A DNA stretch of 64,000 nucleotides from Cupriavidus nantongensis (GTDB taxonomy: Bacteria; Pseudomonadota; Gammaproteobacteria; Burkholderiales; Burkholderiaceae). The stretch covers positions 1,240,001 to 1,304,000 of the forward strand of contig NZ_CP014844.1 in NCBI RefSeq assembly GCF_001598055.1. The letters are read 5' to 3'. A model generated the notes under the pieces. It was not told the DNA's origin. It searched no databases and worked only from the letters and a program-made list of their open reading frames with translations. This document shows positions 51,529 to 61,113 of this stretch, piece after piece (the first letter of the stretch is position 1; the number at the start of each line of letters is the position of its first letter). Both the position numbers and the translations under genes were made by a program.

Positions 51529-53301
51529 ATGCTCGACACCGCCGACGAAGTCCCGACCCTAGACCCGAGGTTGTCCGCCAAGGCCCAAGCGCGCAGCCTG
51601 TACTGGCAGGGCTGGCGGGTGTCCTATATCGCCAAGCACTTGGGTATTGCCCGCTCCACGGTTCAGGCGTGGAAGGATGCAGAAGAGTGGGATAAGGCGA
51701 CCCCGATCCACCGTGTGGAATCTGCACTGGAAGCGCGCCTGGTGCAGTTGATCTCGAAGGACGCGAAGACGGGTGGTGACTTCAAAGAAATTGATCTGCT
51801 AGGCCGGCAGATCGAGCGCATTGCCCGCGTTCACAAGTATTCGGACTCCGGCAGAGAGGCGGATCTCAATCCGAACATTGACGCGCGCAACGCGGGGCCG
51901 AAACGCCGGCCGCTGCGCAATGACTTCACGGAAGAGCAGGTCGAGAAGCTGGAAGAGGCGTTCAATGACTCGCTCTTTGAATACCAGAAGGTGTGGTTTC
52001 GCAACGGTGAGAAGCGCACGCGCATCATCGTTAAGTCGCGGCAGATCGGTGCAACCTGGTACTTCGCACGCGAGGCGCTGCTCGATGCCATCAAGACGGG
52101 GCGCAACCAGATCTTCCTGTCGGCCAGCAAGAAGCAGGCACACGTCTTTAAGAACTACATCACCCGCTTCGCCTTTGAGGCGACGGGGGTGAAGCTCTCG
52201 GGAGATCCCATCGTCTTGGCCAACGGTGCCGAGCTGAATTTCCTCGGCACGAATGCGCTGACGGCGCAGGGCTACCACGGAAACTTCTACTTCGACGAGT
52301 TCTTCTGGACGCACCAATTTGAGGCGCTCAACAAGGTCGCGTCGGCGATGGCGTCGCAAAAGCAGTACCGCAAGACCTATTTCTCGACGCCATCGAGCAT
52401 GCAGCACCAGGCGTACGCCTTGTGGAGCGGCGAGCGCTTCAATAAGAAGCGTCCGAAGGATCAGCGCATCGAGCTGGATCTCTCGCACAAGCGTCTGTCG
52501 AGCGGCTTCACAGGCGAGGACAAGATCTGGCGCTTGATCTGCAACCTGTTGGATGCAGAGCGCGGCGGCTGCGACCTCTTCGACATCGATGAGCTGCGGT
52601 TTGAGTACACCCCGGAAGAGTTCGCCAATCTGTTCATGTGCGAGTTCATCGACGACACGGCGTCGATCTTCCCGCTGGCCGAGCTGCAGCGCTGCATGGT
52701 CGATTCATGGGAGACCTGGACAGACATCAAGCCGTACGCACGGCGGCCCTATGGCAATCGCCCCGTATGGATTGGGTACGACCCATCCTATACCGGTGAC
52801 ACGGCCGGCTGCGTGGTCGTGGCGCCACCGACAAGGCCCGGCGGCAAGTTCCGGATCCTGGAGCATCACCAGTTCCGCGGCATGGACTTTGCAGCCCAGG
52901 CGGACGCCATCCAGAAACTGACTGAGCGCTATAACGTGGCGTACATCGGGATCGACTCGACAGGGATGGGGCAGGGCGTGCTGCAGCTGGTGCGGCAGTT
53001 CTTCCCGGCCGTGCGCGAGTACCAGTACTCGGTGGATGTGAAGACGCGCCTCGTGCTTAAGGCAAAGGACGTAATCGCGAAAGGACGCCTTGAATTCGAT
53101 GCCGGTGCAACCGAGATCGCGCATGCCTTTCTGACTATCCGCAAGACGCTTACCGCGAGCGGCCGCAATGTCACCTATGACGCTAGCCGCACTGAAGTCA
53201 CTGGCCATGCTGACCTGGCGTGGGCGGTGATGCACGCACTGGACAACGAGCCCCTGGAGGGCGCCACGCCGCAGAATCGCGGCATTATGGAGATCATGTG
53301 A
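51529..53301 (+). CDS. P: P2 gpP-type large terminase (ATPase)
   Basis: A 590-aa protein: HTH (about 32-50, VSYIAKHLGIARSTVQAW), Walker A VKSRQIGATW (168-177), Walker B FYFDEFFW (253-260), and the RNase H-like nuclease WIGYDPSYTGDTAG near 411. No Shine-Dalgarno precedes the ATG. Overlaps gpQ by 1 bp. Confidence 0.97.
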   Translation: MLDTADEVPTLDPRLSAKAQARSLYWQGWRVSYIAKHLGIARSTVQAWKDAEEWDKATPIHRVESALEARLVQLISKDAKTGGDFKEIDLLGRQIERIARVHKYSDSGREADLNPNIDARNAGPKRRPLRNDFTEEQVEKLEEAFNDSLFEYQKVWFRNGEKRTRIIVKSRQIGATWYFAREALLDAIKTGRNQIFLSASKKQAHVFKNYITRFAFEATGVKLSGDPIVLANGAELNFLGTNALTAQGYHGNFYFDEFFWTHQFEALNKVASAMASQKQYRKTYFSTPSSMQHQAYALWSGERFNKKRPKDQRIELDLSHKRLSSGFTGEDKIWRLICNLLDAERGGCDLFDIDELRFEYTPEEFANLFMCEFIDDTASIFPLAELQRCMVDSWETWTDIKPYARRPYGNRPVWIGYDPSYTGDTAGCVVVAPPTRPGGKFRILEHHQFRGMDFAAQADAIQKLTERYNVAYIGIDSTGMGQGVLQLVRQFFPAVREYQYSVDVKTRLVLKAKDVIAKGRLEFDAGATEIAHAFLTIRKTLTASGRNVTYDASRTEVTGHADLAWAVMHALDNEPLEGATPQNRGIMEIM

Positions 53302-54344
53302 TGGAACCCGCAATCGATACCGCACCGGAGGGCGCTGGCGCGGCGACCGGTCGCATGGAAGCCTTCACCTTTGGCGATCCCGAGCCGGTGATGGACAAGC
53401 GCGAGATCCTCGACTACATCGAGTGCTGGAATAACGGGAAGTGGTACGAGACACCGGTCAGCCTGGACGGCCTGGCGAAGTCGTTCCGCGCCAGCCCGCA
53501 CCACAGCTCATCGATCTACTTCAAACGCAACATCCTAGCGTCGACCTTCATCCCGCACCCGCTGCTGCCGCGCGGGGTCTTCGGGGCCATGGCGCTGGAC
53601 TATCTCACCTTCGGCAACGGCTACCTGGAGCGACGTACCAGCGCAACTGGCCGCACACTGCCGTTGCTGCATTCCCTGGCCAAGTACACCAGGCGAGGGG
53701 CCGACCTGGATACCTATTGGTTTGTGCGTGGCTGGCGAGACGAGCACCAGTTCCCGCCTGGCCAGGTGTTCCATCTGCGTGAGCCCGACATCAACCAGGA
53801 AATCTACGGCGTGCCGGAATACATGAGCGCGCTGCAGGCAGCCTGGCTAAATGAGTCCGCAACCCTATTCCGGCGCAAGTACTACAACAACGGGAGCCAT
53901 GCCGGTTTCATCCTGTACATCTGCGATCCGGCACAAAACGAAGAGGACATTAGCAATATCCGTACAGCGCTGAAAGGAGCCAAGGGGCCGGGAAATTTCC
54001 GTAACCTGTTCCTGTACTCGCCCAATGGCAAGAAGGACGGGGTGCAGCTGATCCCCGTGTCCGAGGTGGCTGCCAAGGACGATTTCTTCAACATCAAGGG
54101 GGCGAGCCGCGACGACGTGCTGGCAGCCCACCGGATCCCGCCGCAGCTGCTCGGCGTGGTGCCGAGTAATACCGGCGGCTTTGGCGCCGTGGTGCCGGCC
54201 GCCCAGGTTTTCGCTCGCAATGAGATCCAGCCACTGCAGGACCGCTTCCGCGAGATCAACGATTGGCTGGGCCAGATGGTGGTCGACTTCGAGCCCTATG
54301 AGGTGGGTGTCAGCCAGGAGGCCCCGCCGATCGGCATGGTCTGA
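53301..54344 (+). CDS. Q: P2 gpQ-type portal protein
   Basis: A 347-aa portal subunit: FTFGDPEPVMDKREILDYIE, LTFGNGYLERRTSATGRTLP, RRKYYNNGSHAGFILYICDP, DDVLAAHRIPPQLLGVVPSN. Start at 53301 (TGATG with gpP stop). Confidence 0.97.
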   Translation: MEPAIDTAPEGAGAATGRMEAFTFGDPEPVMDKREILDYIECWNNGKWYETPVSLDGLAKSFRASPHHSSSIYFKRNILASTFIPHPLLPRGVFGAMALDYLTFGNGYLERRTSATGRTLPLLHSLAKYTRRGADLDTYWFVRGWRDEHQFPPGQVFHLREPDINQEIYGVPEYMSALQAAWLNESATLFRRKYYNNGSHAGFILYICDPAQNEEDISNIRTALKGAKGPGNFRNLFLYSPNGKKDGVQLIPVSEVAAKDDFFNIKGASRDDVLAAHRIPPQLLGVVPSNTGGFGAVVPAAQVFARNEIQPLQDRFREINDWLGQMVVDFEPYEVGVSQEAPPIGMV

Positions 54345-54368
54345 GCCTGCCGCCCTGTACCAATCCCA

Positions 54369-54390
54369 GCCGCCTCCGGGCGGCTTTCTT
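54369..54390 (+). terminator. Rho-independent terminator after Q
   Basis: Stem GCCGCC-TCCG-GGCGGC (54369-54384) followed by TTTCTT. Ends the P-Q transcript 25 bp past the Q stop. Confidence 0.88.
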
Positions 54391-54435
54391 GTCGGCGGCG
54401 TCCGCCGGCAGAAATAGCCGACTGACCCCTCGCAA

Positions 54436-54456
54436 CCACTTCCCCCGCAGTCATCC
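54436..54456. other. candidate cos region
   Basis: The minus strand reads GACTGCGGGGGAAGTGG, resembling GAGGCGGGGAAAGCAC at the P2 cos end (10 of 13 bases in the core), just beyond Q, where P2 has its cos. Similarity is moderate and the exact nicks cannot be assigned. Confidence 0.35.
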
Positions 54457-54532
54457 CCCCGTTCCGCCTTGCGGACGACGCCCGCCAGCCCCGCGGCACG
54501 CAGCCTGCGCCCATCCACCGAAGCGCTCCGAA

Positions 54533-54557
54533 CATAAGCGCAATTTTGACGCTTATG
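54533..54557. promoter_or_regulatory. 8-bp inverted repeat CATAAGCG/CGCTTATG
   Basis: Perfect arms with a 9-bp AT-rich spacer in the gene-free region after Q, next to TTGACG. Could be an operator or cos-associated site. Confidence 0.5.
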
Positions 54558-54834
54558 CTCAAAAAATAGGCAAAAATGCCCAAAACATCACACACAAGAT
54601 GCTGGCGCGCAGACACGACCCCGCCGCGCCTGCGGGCTAAAAGGGTCTCTTTTGCCAGGTCTGCCAGGATGCGGCCGGGCTAGGCCCGGCCTGGGGCCGC
54701 TGGCGATCGGCGCGATGAAGAATCTGACGAGATTTGCCAAGTTCTGCGCGCTGTGGCCAGTGGCAAGCGGGTCCGGCGCGGGGCAGATGGAAGCGGCGGC
54801 GGAGAGGGCAGGGCTGGCGACTGTTTTCCCAGGC

Positions 54835-55138
54835 GGCCTCCGGAAAAAGGTAATCTGGGTAACTGGGCCCAGAAATCGGTCGTAAGTGATTGATTTTAAA
54901 TGACAAAAAAATTACCCATAAAAGGTAATCTAGGGTAATCCAAAAGGTAATTTCCTGCTAAGTCATTGATTTATAAGGGATCGACAAAGAGGCGAAATCA
55001 CCTTTCACAAAGGTAACCACATCACCTTTTGGTTACCCAAAAATTACCTTTTGCTCGAAACCCGCAAAGCCTTGTCCCACAACGGTTTCCGGGCGATTCT
55101 GCGATACAGATTACCAAGATTACCTTTTTCCGGAGGCC
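54835..55138. repeat. iteron cluster bounded by 22-bp perfect inverted repeats (candidate origin)
   Basis: The ends 54835-54856 and 55117-55138 are perfect 22-bp inverted repeats (GGCCTCCGGAAAAAGGTAAT...). Inside, AAAAGGTAAT(C/T)T occurs directly at 54845, 54920 and 54942 and inverted at 55041 and 55117. Six looser GGTAA/TTACC words bring the total to 11. AT-rich against a GC-rich flank. No gene. Possible binding site for the P4 alpha-like replication protein. Confidence 0.75.
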
Positions 55139-55404
55139 AACTTTATTTTTGCCATGAGGGCGGGATTGTGAATTGAGCAGCATATTTCGCTCGTGTTCCT
55201 ACCACTTCTGACTCCATGCCATGCGCGGCCGCCGGCTGCAGTCGGCAGCCGCGCAGCAGAGGCAACGCCGTTGCCCGATTTCCCTCATTCGGGTGATTCA
55301 CGCCACCGGTCTTTCCTGCCAGAGTTTTCGCTGACCGGCTGGCTTCCCTTAGCGATCCGGTCTGCGACGTCGGCCACACAGCGTTTGGGTGTGGCCTCTT
55401 TTTT
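55139..55404 (+). ncRNA. hairpin-rich non-coding segment, possible structured RNA
   Basis: No gene. Hairpins at 55227-55257 (GCGCGGC...GCCGCGC), 55261-55275 (GGCAAC-GCC-GTTGCC), 55277-55294 (CCCGA...TCGGG) precede the terminator at 55372-55404. I see no strong promoter, so RNA production is only inferred. Confidence 0.4.
55372..55404 (+). terminator. Rho-independent terminator facing the integrase
   Basis: GGCCACAC (55372-55379) pairs with GTGTGGCC (55389-55396), followed by TCTTTTTT. Stops rightward transcription before the convergent integrase gene. Confidence 0.9.
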
Positions 55405-55444
55405 GCGGAGGCAAGGGGCGCGACGCCTCGACTCTGCGTAAAGA

Positions 55445-56728
55445 TCAAGCTGCGTTCTGCGCGATCGGAAGGGGCTGCCGGTCAACCTCGTGGTCGGCGA
55501 GATGTCGCAAGCCGTCCAGGTAGTCCGCCCAGCGCTGCATCATCTCCTTGCGTTGTGGCAGGTGGGTGGTTCGGTTGTAGGCCCGACCTAGCGGATCTCT
55601 GACCGTGTGCGCGAGCTGCGCCTCGATGATGTGCGCGGGCACGCTGAGCACCTCATCAAGGATTGTTCGTGCCATCGCACGGAAGCCGTGACCGGTCATA
55701 GTCTCGTTGTCGTATCCGAGCCTGCGCAGCGCGGCGTTGACCGTGTTGTCGCTCATCGGGCGAGCTGAGGTCCGGACGCTTGGGAAGAGGTATCGGCCGC
55801 GGCCGGTCAGCGCCTGTAGTTCGCGCAGGATGGAAATGGCTTGTGAGGAAAGCGGCACGAGGTGGTCTGCCCCTGCAGCTTTTGCTGCTTTCGTTCGCTT
55901 CATACGAGCGGCGGGAATTGCCCACATGCCCCCGTCGAAGTCGAACTCGCTCCATTCGGCCAAGCGTAGTTCGCCTGGGCGCTGGAATACGAGCGGCGAC
56001 AGTCTCAGGGCACACAGTACTGGAAAGGTGCCCGTGTAGCCGTCGATGGCGCGGAGCAGCTCCCCAACGGCAGTGGGGTCCGTAATGGCTGCGAAATGCT
56101 GCTTTTGAACTGGCGCAAGCGCGCCACGGAGGTCCGCAGTAATGTCTCGCTCTGCGCGGCCAGTCGCCACCGCGTACCGCATTACCTGGCCAACGTTTTC
56201 TCGAAGGCGATGGGCCGTCTCCAACTTGCCGCGAGTTTCTACCCGACGCAGGATGGCCAGCACGTCGACGGGCTGCAGTCGGATGATAGGTTTTGGGCCG
56301 AGCCACGGGAATGCATAAAGGACCAGGCGCCGCAAGATCTTCTCGGCATAGCCAGTCGACCAGGTCGGGGCATACCGTGCATGCCATTCTCGAGCCACTG
56401 CCTCGAAGCTGTTTTCCGCGTTTAACAGCAAGGTCCGCTTCTCAGCCTTCCGTGCTTCGCCTGGATCAATGCCGGCGGCCAGCTTCTGTCGAGCATCATC
56501 ACGTTTGCGGCGTGCTTCGGCCAAGGACACGGTGGGATAAACACCCAGGGCGAGCTTTTTTTCCTTGCCGGCAAACCGATACTTGAGCCGCCAGTATTTC
56601 GAGCCGGAGGGGGTCACCTCCAAGTACATGCCTGCCGCATCGGCCAGCCGATATGGTTTTTCCCTGGGGGCGGCCTTGCGGGCCTCTGCGTCCGTCAACG
56701 GCATCGTTCGATCGACCTTTGGGGGCAT
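55445..56728 (-). CDS. int: DUF4102-type tyrosine integrase of element 2
   Basis: A 427-aa recombinase. N-terminal DUF4102 domain: MPLTDAEARKAAPREKPYRL, GMYLEVTPSGSKYWRLKYRF. Catalytic residues: QRPGELRLAEW (Arg I), HLVPLS, GHGFRAMART (His-x-x-Arg), QLAHTVRDPLGRAYNR (His, Tyr). Only moderately like int of element 1. ATG at 56728 chosen; the ORF opens at 56869. It lies 160 bp from the intact att/tRNA. Confidence 0.96.
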   Translation of the reverse strand: MPPKVDRTMPLTDAEARKAAPREKPYRLADAAGMYLEVTPSGSKYWRLKYRFAGKEKKLALGVYPTVSLAEARRKRDDARQKLAAGIDPGEARKAEKRTLLLNAENSFEAVAREWHARYAPTWSTGYAEKILRRLVLYAFPWLGPKPIIRLQPVDVLAILRRVETRGKLETAHRLRENVGQVMRYAVATGRAERDITADLRGALAPVQKQHFAAITDPTAVGELLRAIDGYTGTFPVLCALRLSPLVFQRPGELRLAEWSEFDFDGGMWAIPAARMKRTKAAKAAGADHLVPLSSQAISILRELQALTGRGRYLFPSVRTSARPMSDNTVNAALRRLGYDNETMTGHGFRAMARTILDEVLSVPAHIIEAQLAHTVRDPLGRAYNRTTHLPQRKEMMQRWADYLDGLRHLADHEVDRQPLPIAQNAA

Positions 56729-56819
56729 CGATCTCGGGCCGGCGGAATAGGCCACCAGATGTGCCCCCAGAATTGTTTGGATCCGGGTGCATCCGATGGT
56801 ACTTGATTGGAAAACAAAA

Positions 56820-56851
56820 AACCCGCCAAGCCTTGAGCTATAGCGGGTTTC
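56820..56851 (-). terminator. tRNA-Thr transcript terminator supplied by element 2
   Basis: AAACCCGC/GCGGGTTT stem and a U-run to the left for leftward transcripts, 33 bp past the tRNA end. Third copy of the pattern at 3839 and 19888. Confidence 0.8.
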
Positions 56852-56883
56852 TGTACTTGGTTGAACCAAGGGAAATTAGGCGA

Positions 56884-56959
56884 TGGTGCCGAAGAGAGGA
56901 ATCGAACCCCCGACCTTCTCATTACGAATGAGCTGCTCTACCGACTGAGCTACTTCGGC
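56884..56959 (-). tRNA. tRNA-Thr (anticodon CGU)
   Basis: 76 nt including a coded CCA. Acceptor GCCGAAG/CTTCGGC, D-arm GCTC...GAGC, anticodon loop TTCGTAA giving CGU (reads ACG), T-arm GAGGGG-like pair around GGTTCGATTCC. It hosts the integration of both elements at its 3' end. Confidence 0.97.
56885..56904. repeat. tRNA-side att site
   Basis: GGTGCCGAAGAGAGGAATCG, the 3' acceptor/T-arm portion of the tRNA gene. Same bases at 19953-19972. Confidence 0.9.
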
Positions 56960-57103
56960 AACATGTTCCGGCGATCTGGAACAGCCCGCAATAGTAGCAG
57001 CGTTTTCCGGCCTTGTGAAGCCCTTTTGTGTCGCCGGTGCCATCCGGCGCCGGCACGAAAAACGGGGCGCGGGGCACCCCGTTTCAGGCAAGTCCGGCTG
57101 CGA

Positions 57104-58120
<1,017 letters not shown>

Positions 58121-58201
58121 GGTTGGTTCTCCTTGGATGGCCGCAATTCTACATGCCCGGCCGCGCCGGGGCCGGGCATCGGGGGCGTGGGCCGGTCGCG
58201 C

Positions 58202-60898
58202 TCAGCCGGCCAGCGCCTTGCCGACGATCTCGCGCACGTCGCGCGACAGCGTGCTGCACGCGGCGACGCGTTCCAGCTCGGCGCGCATGCGGTCGCGCAA
58301 CGCCAGTTCGTACTTCTGCCAGCGGTCCATCACCCGCGCCAGGCGCGCCGCCACCTGCGGGTTGATGGCGTCGAGCGCCAGCACCTGGTCGGCCCAGAAG
58401 CGGTAGCCCGAGCCGTCTTCGGCGTGGAACTGCGCCGGGTTGCCGGAGCAGAAGCTGAAGATCAGCGAGCGCGCGCGGTTGGGGTTGCGCAGGTTGAAGG
58501 CGGGATGCTCCATCAGTGCGCGCACGGTGTCGATGGTGCGCTTGCCGGCGTGCGGGCCCACCTCGCCCCGCTGCATGCCCTGCAGCGAGAACCATTTGTC
58601 GATCACCAGCGCGTCGTCTTCGAAGCGCTGGTAGAAGTCCGCCAGCGCATGCTCGCGGCCGGGCGCGAAGCTGTTGACCAGCGCCGACAGCGCGGCGAAG
58701 CGGTCGGTCATGTTGTCGGCATTCTGGTACTGCTGGTCGGCCAGCGCCTGCATCGCGGGGTCGCCGCTGTCGGCCAGGTAGCCGAGCGCGAGGTTGCGCA
58801 GCGCGCGCTTCGCCGCCGAGGCGGCATCGGGCGAATACGGGCCGGGCGTGGCATTGGCTTCGTAGGCGGCCAGCCAGTCTGCCTGCAGCGCGCGCGCCAG
58901 GCCTTCGCGCATGAACTGGCGGGCGCGGTGGATGGCGGCGGGATCGGCCACGCCCATGCGCTCGGCCAGGTAGGCCTCGGCCGGCAGTACCAGCGCCTGC
59001 TCGCGGAAGGCGGGGTTGAGCGTGTCGTCGGTCAGCACCGCGCGCATGGCGCGGACCAGCGCCGGATCGAGCCTGAGCTCGCGCCCGGCCTGCACGTCGG
59101 CGACCAGCTGCAGCAGCGCGCGCGTGGCCAGGCGCTGGCCGGCTTCCCAGCGGTTGAAGGCGTCGCTGTCGTGCGACAGCTGGAAGGTCAGCTGCGCGTC
59201 GGTGTACTCGGCATCGACGATCACCGGCGCGGAGAAATTGCGCAGCAGCGACGGCAGCGGGGCCTCGGCGCCGCGCGGCAGGTTGATGAAGCGGAAGCTC
59301 TGCTCGGCCTGCGTGAAGTCGAGCACGCGCGTGGTGCCGGCGGGCGCGCTTTCGCCTTCGAGCTGCAGCGGCAGGTCGTTGCCGTCGGCGCCCAGCAGGC
59401 CGAGTGCGAACGGGATATGGAAGGGCTGCTTGTCGGGCGTGCCGGCGCGGGTCTCGATGCCGACCTTGGGGCAGCGTTGCGTCAGCGTCAGCGTCAGGCT
59501 GCCGTCGTCGCCGTTCCACGCAGTGCGCGCGGTCACCACCGGCGTGCCGGCCTGGCTGTACCACAGCCCGAACTGGCTCAGGTCGCGGCCGTTGGCATCG
59601 GCCATGGCGGCGCGGAAGTCGTCGCAGGTCACGGCCTGGCCGTCGTGGCGCTGGAAGTACAGGTCCATGCCCTTGCGGAAGCCTTCGCGGCCCAGCAGGG
59701 TCTGGTACATGCGCACCACCTCGGCGCCTTTCTCATACACGGTGACGGTGTAGAAGTTGTTGATCTCTTCGTAGCTGTCGGGGCGCACCGGATGCGCCAT
59801 CGGGCCGGCGTCCTCGGGGAACTGCACCTGGCGCAGCACGCGCACGTCCTCGATGCGCTTGACCGCGCGGCCCGATTCCGAGCCCATCATGTCGGCCGAG
59901 AACTCCTGGTCGCGGAACACCGTCAGGCCTTCCTTCAGCGACAGCTGGAACCAGTCGCGGCAGGTCACGCGATTGCCGGTCCAGTTGTGGAAGTACTCGT
60001 GGCCGACCACCGCCTCGATATTGGCGAAGTCGGTGTCGGTCGCGGTTTCCGCGTTGGCCAGCACGTACTTGGTATTGAAGATGTTCAGGCCCTTGTTCTC
60101 CATCGCGCCCATGTTGAAGTCGCCGACGGCGACGATCATGAAGCGGTCGAGATCGAGCTCCAGGCCGAAGCGCTGCTCGTCCCAGCGGATCGAATGGACC
60201 AGCGAATCCATCGCGTGGCGGGTCTTGTCGAGGTCGCGCGGCTCGCCCCACACCTGCAGCAGCTTGTCCTTGCCGGAGGCGGACTGGATCCGTTGCTCGA
60301 TGCATTCGAGCTTGCCCGCGACCAGCGCGAACAGGTACGACGGCTTGGGGAACGGGTCTTCCCACACGGCCTCGTGGCGGCCGTCGGGCAGTTCGCGCTG
60401 GCTTACCAGGTTGCCGTTGGACAGCAGCACCGGATAGGCGGCGCGGTCGGCGCGCAGCGTGACGCGGTAGGTCGCCATCACGTCGGGGCGGTCGAGGAAA
60501 TAGGTGATGCGGCGGAACCCTTCGGCCTCGCACTGGGTGAAGAAGTTGCCGTTGGAGACATAGAGCCCCGACAGCGTGGTGTTGGCCGCAGGCTGGCACG
60601 CGGTGGTGATCTCCAGCGTGCCCTGCGCCGGCAGGCCGGGCAGCGTCAGCGTGCCGCCGTCCTGGGTGGCGTTGGCCACCGGCTTGCCGTCCAGGCTGAC
60701 GCCGATCAGTTCGAGTTCTTCGCCGGCCAGCACCAGCGGCGCGTCGGGCGCGCCGGCGGTGCGCGCGAAGCGCAGCGTGCTGGTGACCACGGTGCGCTGG
60801 GGATCGAGCTCGAGCACCAGCGCGGCGTGGTCGATGGCGAACGGCGGCGGGGTATAGTCCTTGCGATAGACGGTAACGGGCGTGTCGGTGCGCAGCAT
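58202..60898 (-). CDS. pepN: aminopeptidase N (M1 family)
   Basis: An 898-aa zinc aminopeptidase: GAMEN (264-268), HEYFHNW with HExxH (300-304) and the distal Glu in LKEGLTVFRDQEFS. C-terminal helical domain with RTIDTVRALMEHPAFNLRNP. Proteobacterial PepN length. ATG at 60898 chosen (MLRTDTPVTVYRKDY). 81 bp upstream of fbp and in the same direction. Confidence 0.97.
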   Translation of the reverse strand: MLRTDTPVTVYRKDYTPPPFAIDHAALVLELDPQRTVVTSTLRFARTAGAPDAPLVLAGEELELIGVSLDGKPVANATQDGGTLTLPGLPAQGTLEITTACQPAANTTLSGLYVSNGNFFTQCEAEGFRRITYFLDRPDVMATYRVTLRADRAAYPVLLSNGNLVSQRELPDGRHEAVWEDPFPKPSYLFALVAGKLECIEQRIQSASGKDKLLQVWGEPRDLDKTRHAMDSLVHSIRWDEQRFGLELDLDRFMIVAVGDFNMGAMENKGLNIFNTKYVLANAETATDTDFANIEAVVGHEYFHNWTGNRVTCRDWFQLSLKEGLTVFRDQEFSADMMGSESGRAVKRIEDVRVLRQVQFPEDAGPMAHPVRPDSYEEINNFYTVTVYEKGAEVVRMYQTLLGREGFRKGMDLYFQRHDGQAVTCDDFRAAMADANGRDLSQFGLWYSQAGTPVVTARTAWNGDDGSLTLTLTQRCPKVGIETRAGTPDKQPFHIPFALGLLGADGNDLPLQLEGESAPAGTTRVLDFTQAEQSFRFINLPRGAEAPLPSLLRNFSAPVIVDAEYTDAQLTFQLSHDSDAFNRWEAGQRLATRALLQLVADVQAGRELRLDPALVRAMRAVLTDDTLNPAFREQALVLPAEAYLAERMGVADPAAIHRARQFMREGLARALQADWLAAYEANATPGPYSPDAASAAKRALRNLALGYLADSGDPAMQALADQQYQNADNMTDRFAALSALVNSFAPGREHALADFYQRFEDDALVIDKWFSLQGMQRGEVGPHAGKRTIDTVRALMEHPAFNLRNPNRARSLIFSFCSGNPAQFHAEDGSGYRFWADQVLALDAINPQVAARLARVMDRWQKYELALRDRMRAELERVAACSTLSRDVREIVGKALAG

Positions 60899-61113
60899 GA
60901 GGGATCCTGTCTTCGGAAGACCGTTAGGAAAAGGGACGGCCGGGGCGGCCACGCGCGTGCAGGCAAAGCATGGCGCTGAAGTCCTCATTGTAGCCAAGGG
61001 GTCGGGGCGCGGTCTGGCGGGCGCCGCACCAAGCGGGCGCGGGGAATTCCGCGGCGCCGGCGTGGTCTCAGAGACACGCAGGGTTTCAGTAGACAGAAGA
61101 GCGAGGTAGCACT

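Larger units (their letters stand above)
19959..56904. mobile_element. integrative element 2: P2-type prophage (about 37 kb)
   Basis: The prophage lies between the middle att copy and the tRNA-Thr gene. It carries a full set of P2-type head, tail, baseplate and lysis genes, an Ogr activator, a P4-like primase/helicase, a repressor with an operator, higBA-type toxin-antitoxin genes, a DNA methyltransferase and its own integrase. No structural gene is visibly broken, so it may be inducible. Confidence 0.9.

Noticed and set aside
55139..55404. Retron or group II intron RNA
   Set aside because: No reverse transcriptase gene nearby and no recognisable domain V or msr/msd pairing.
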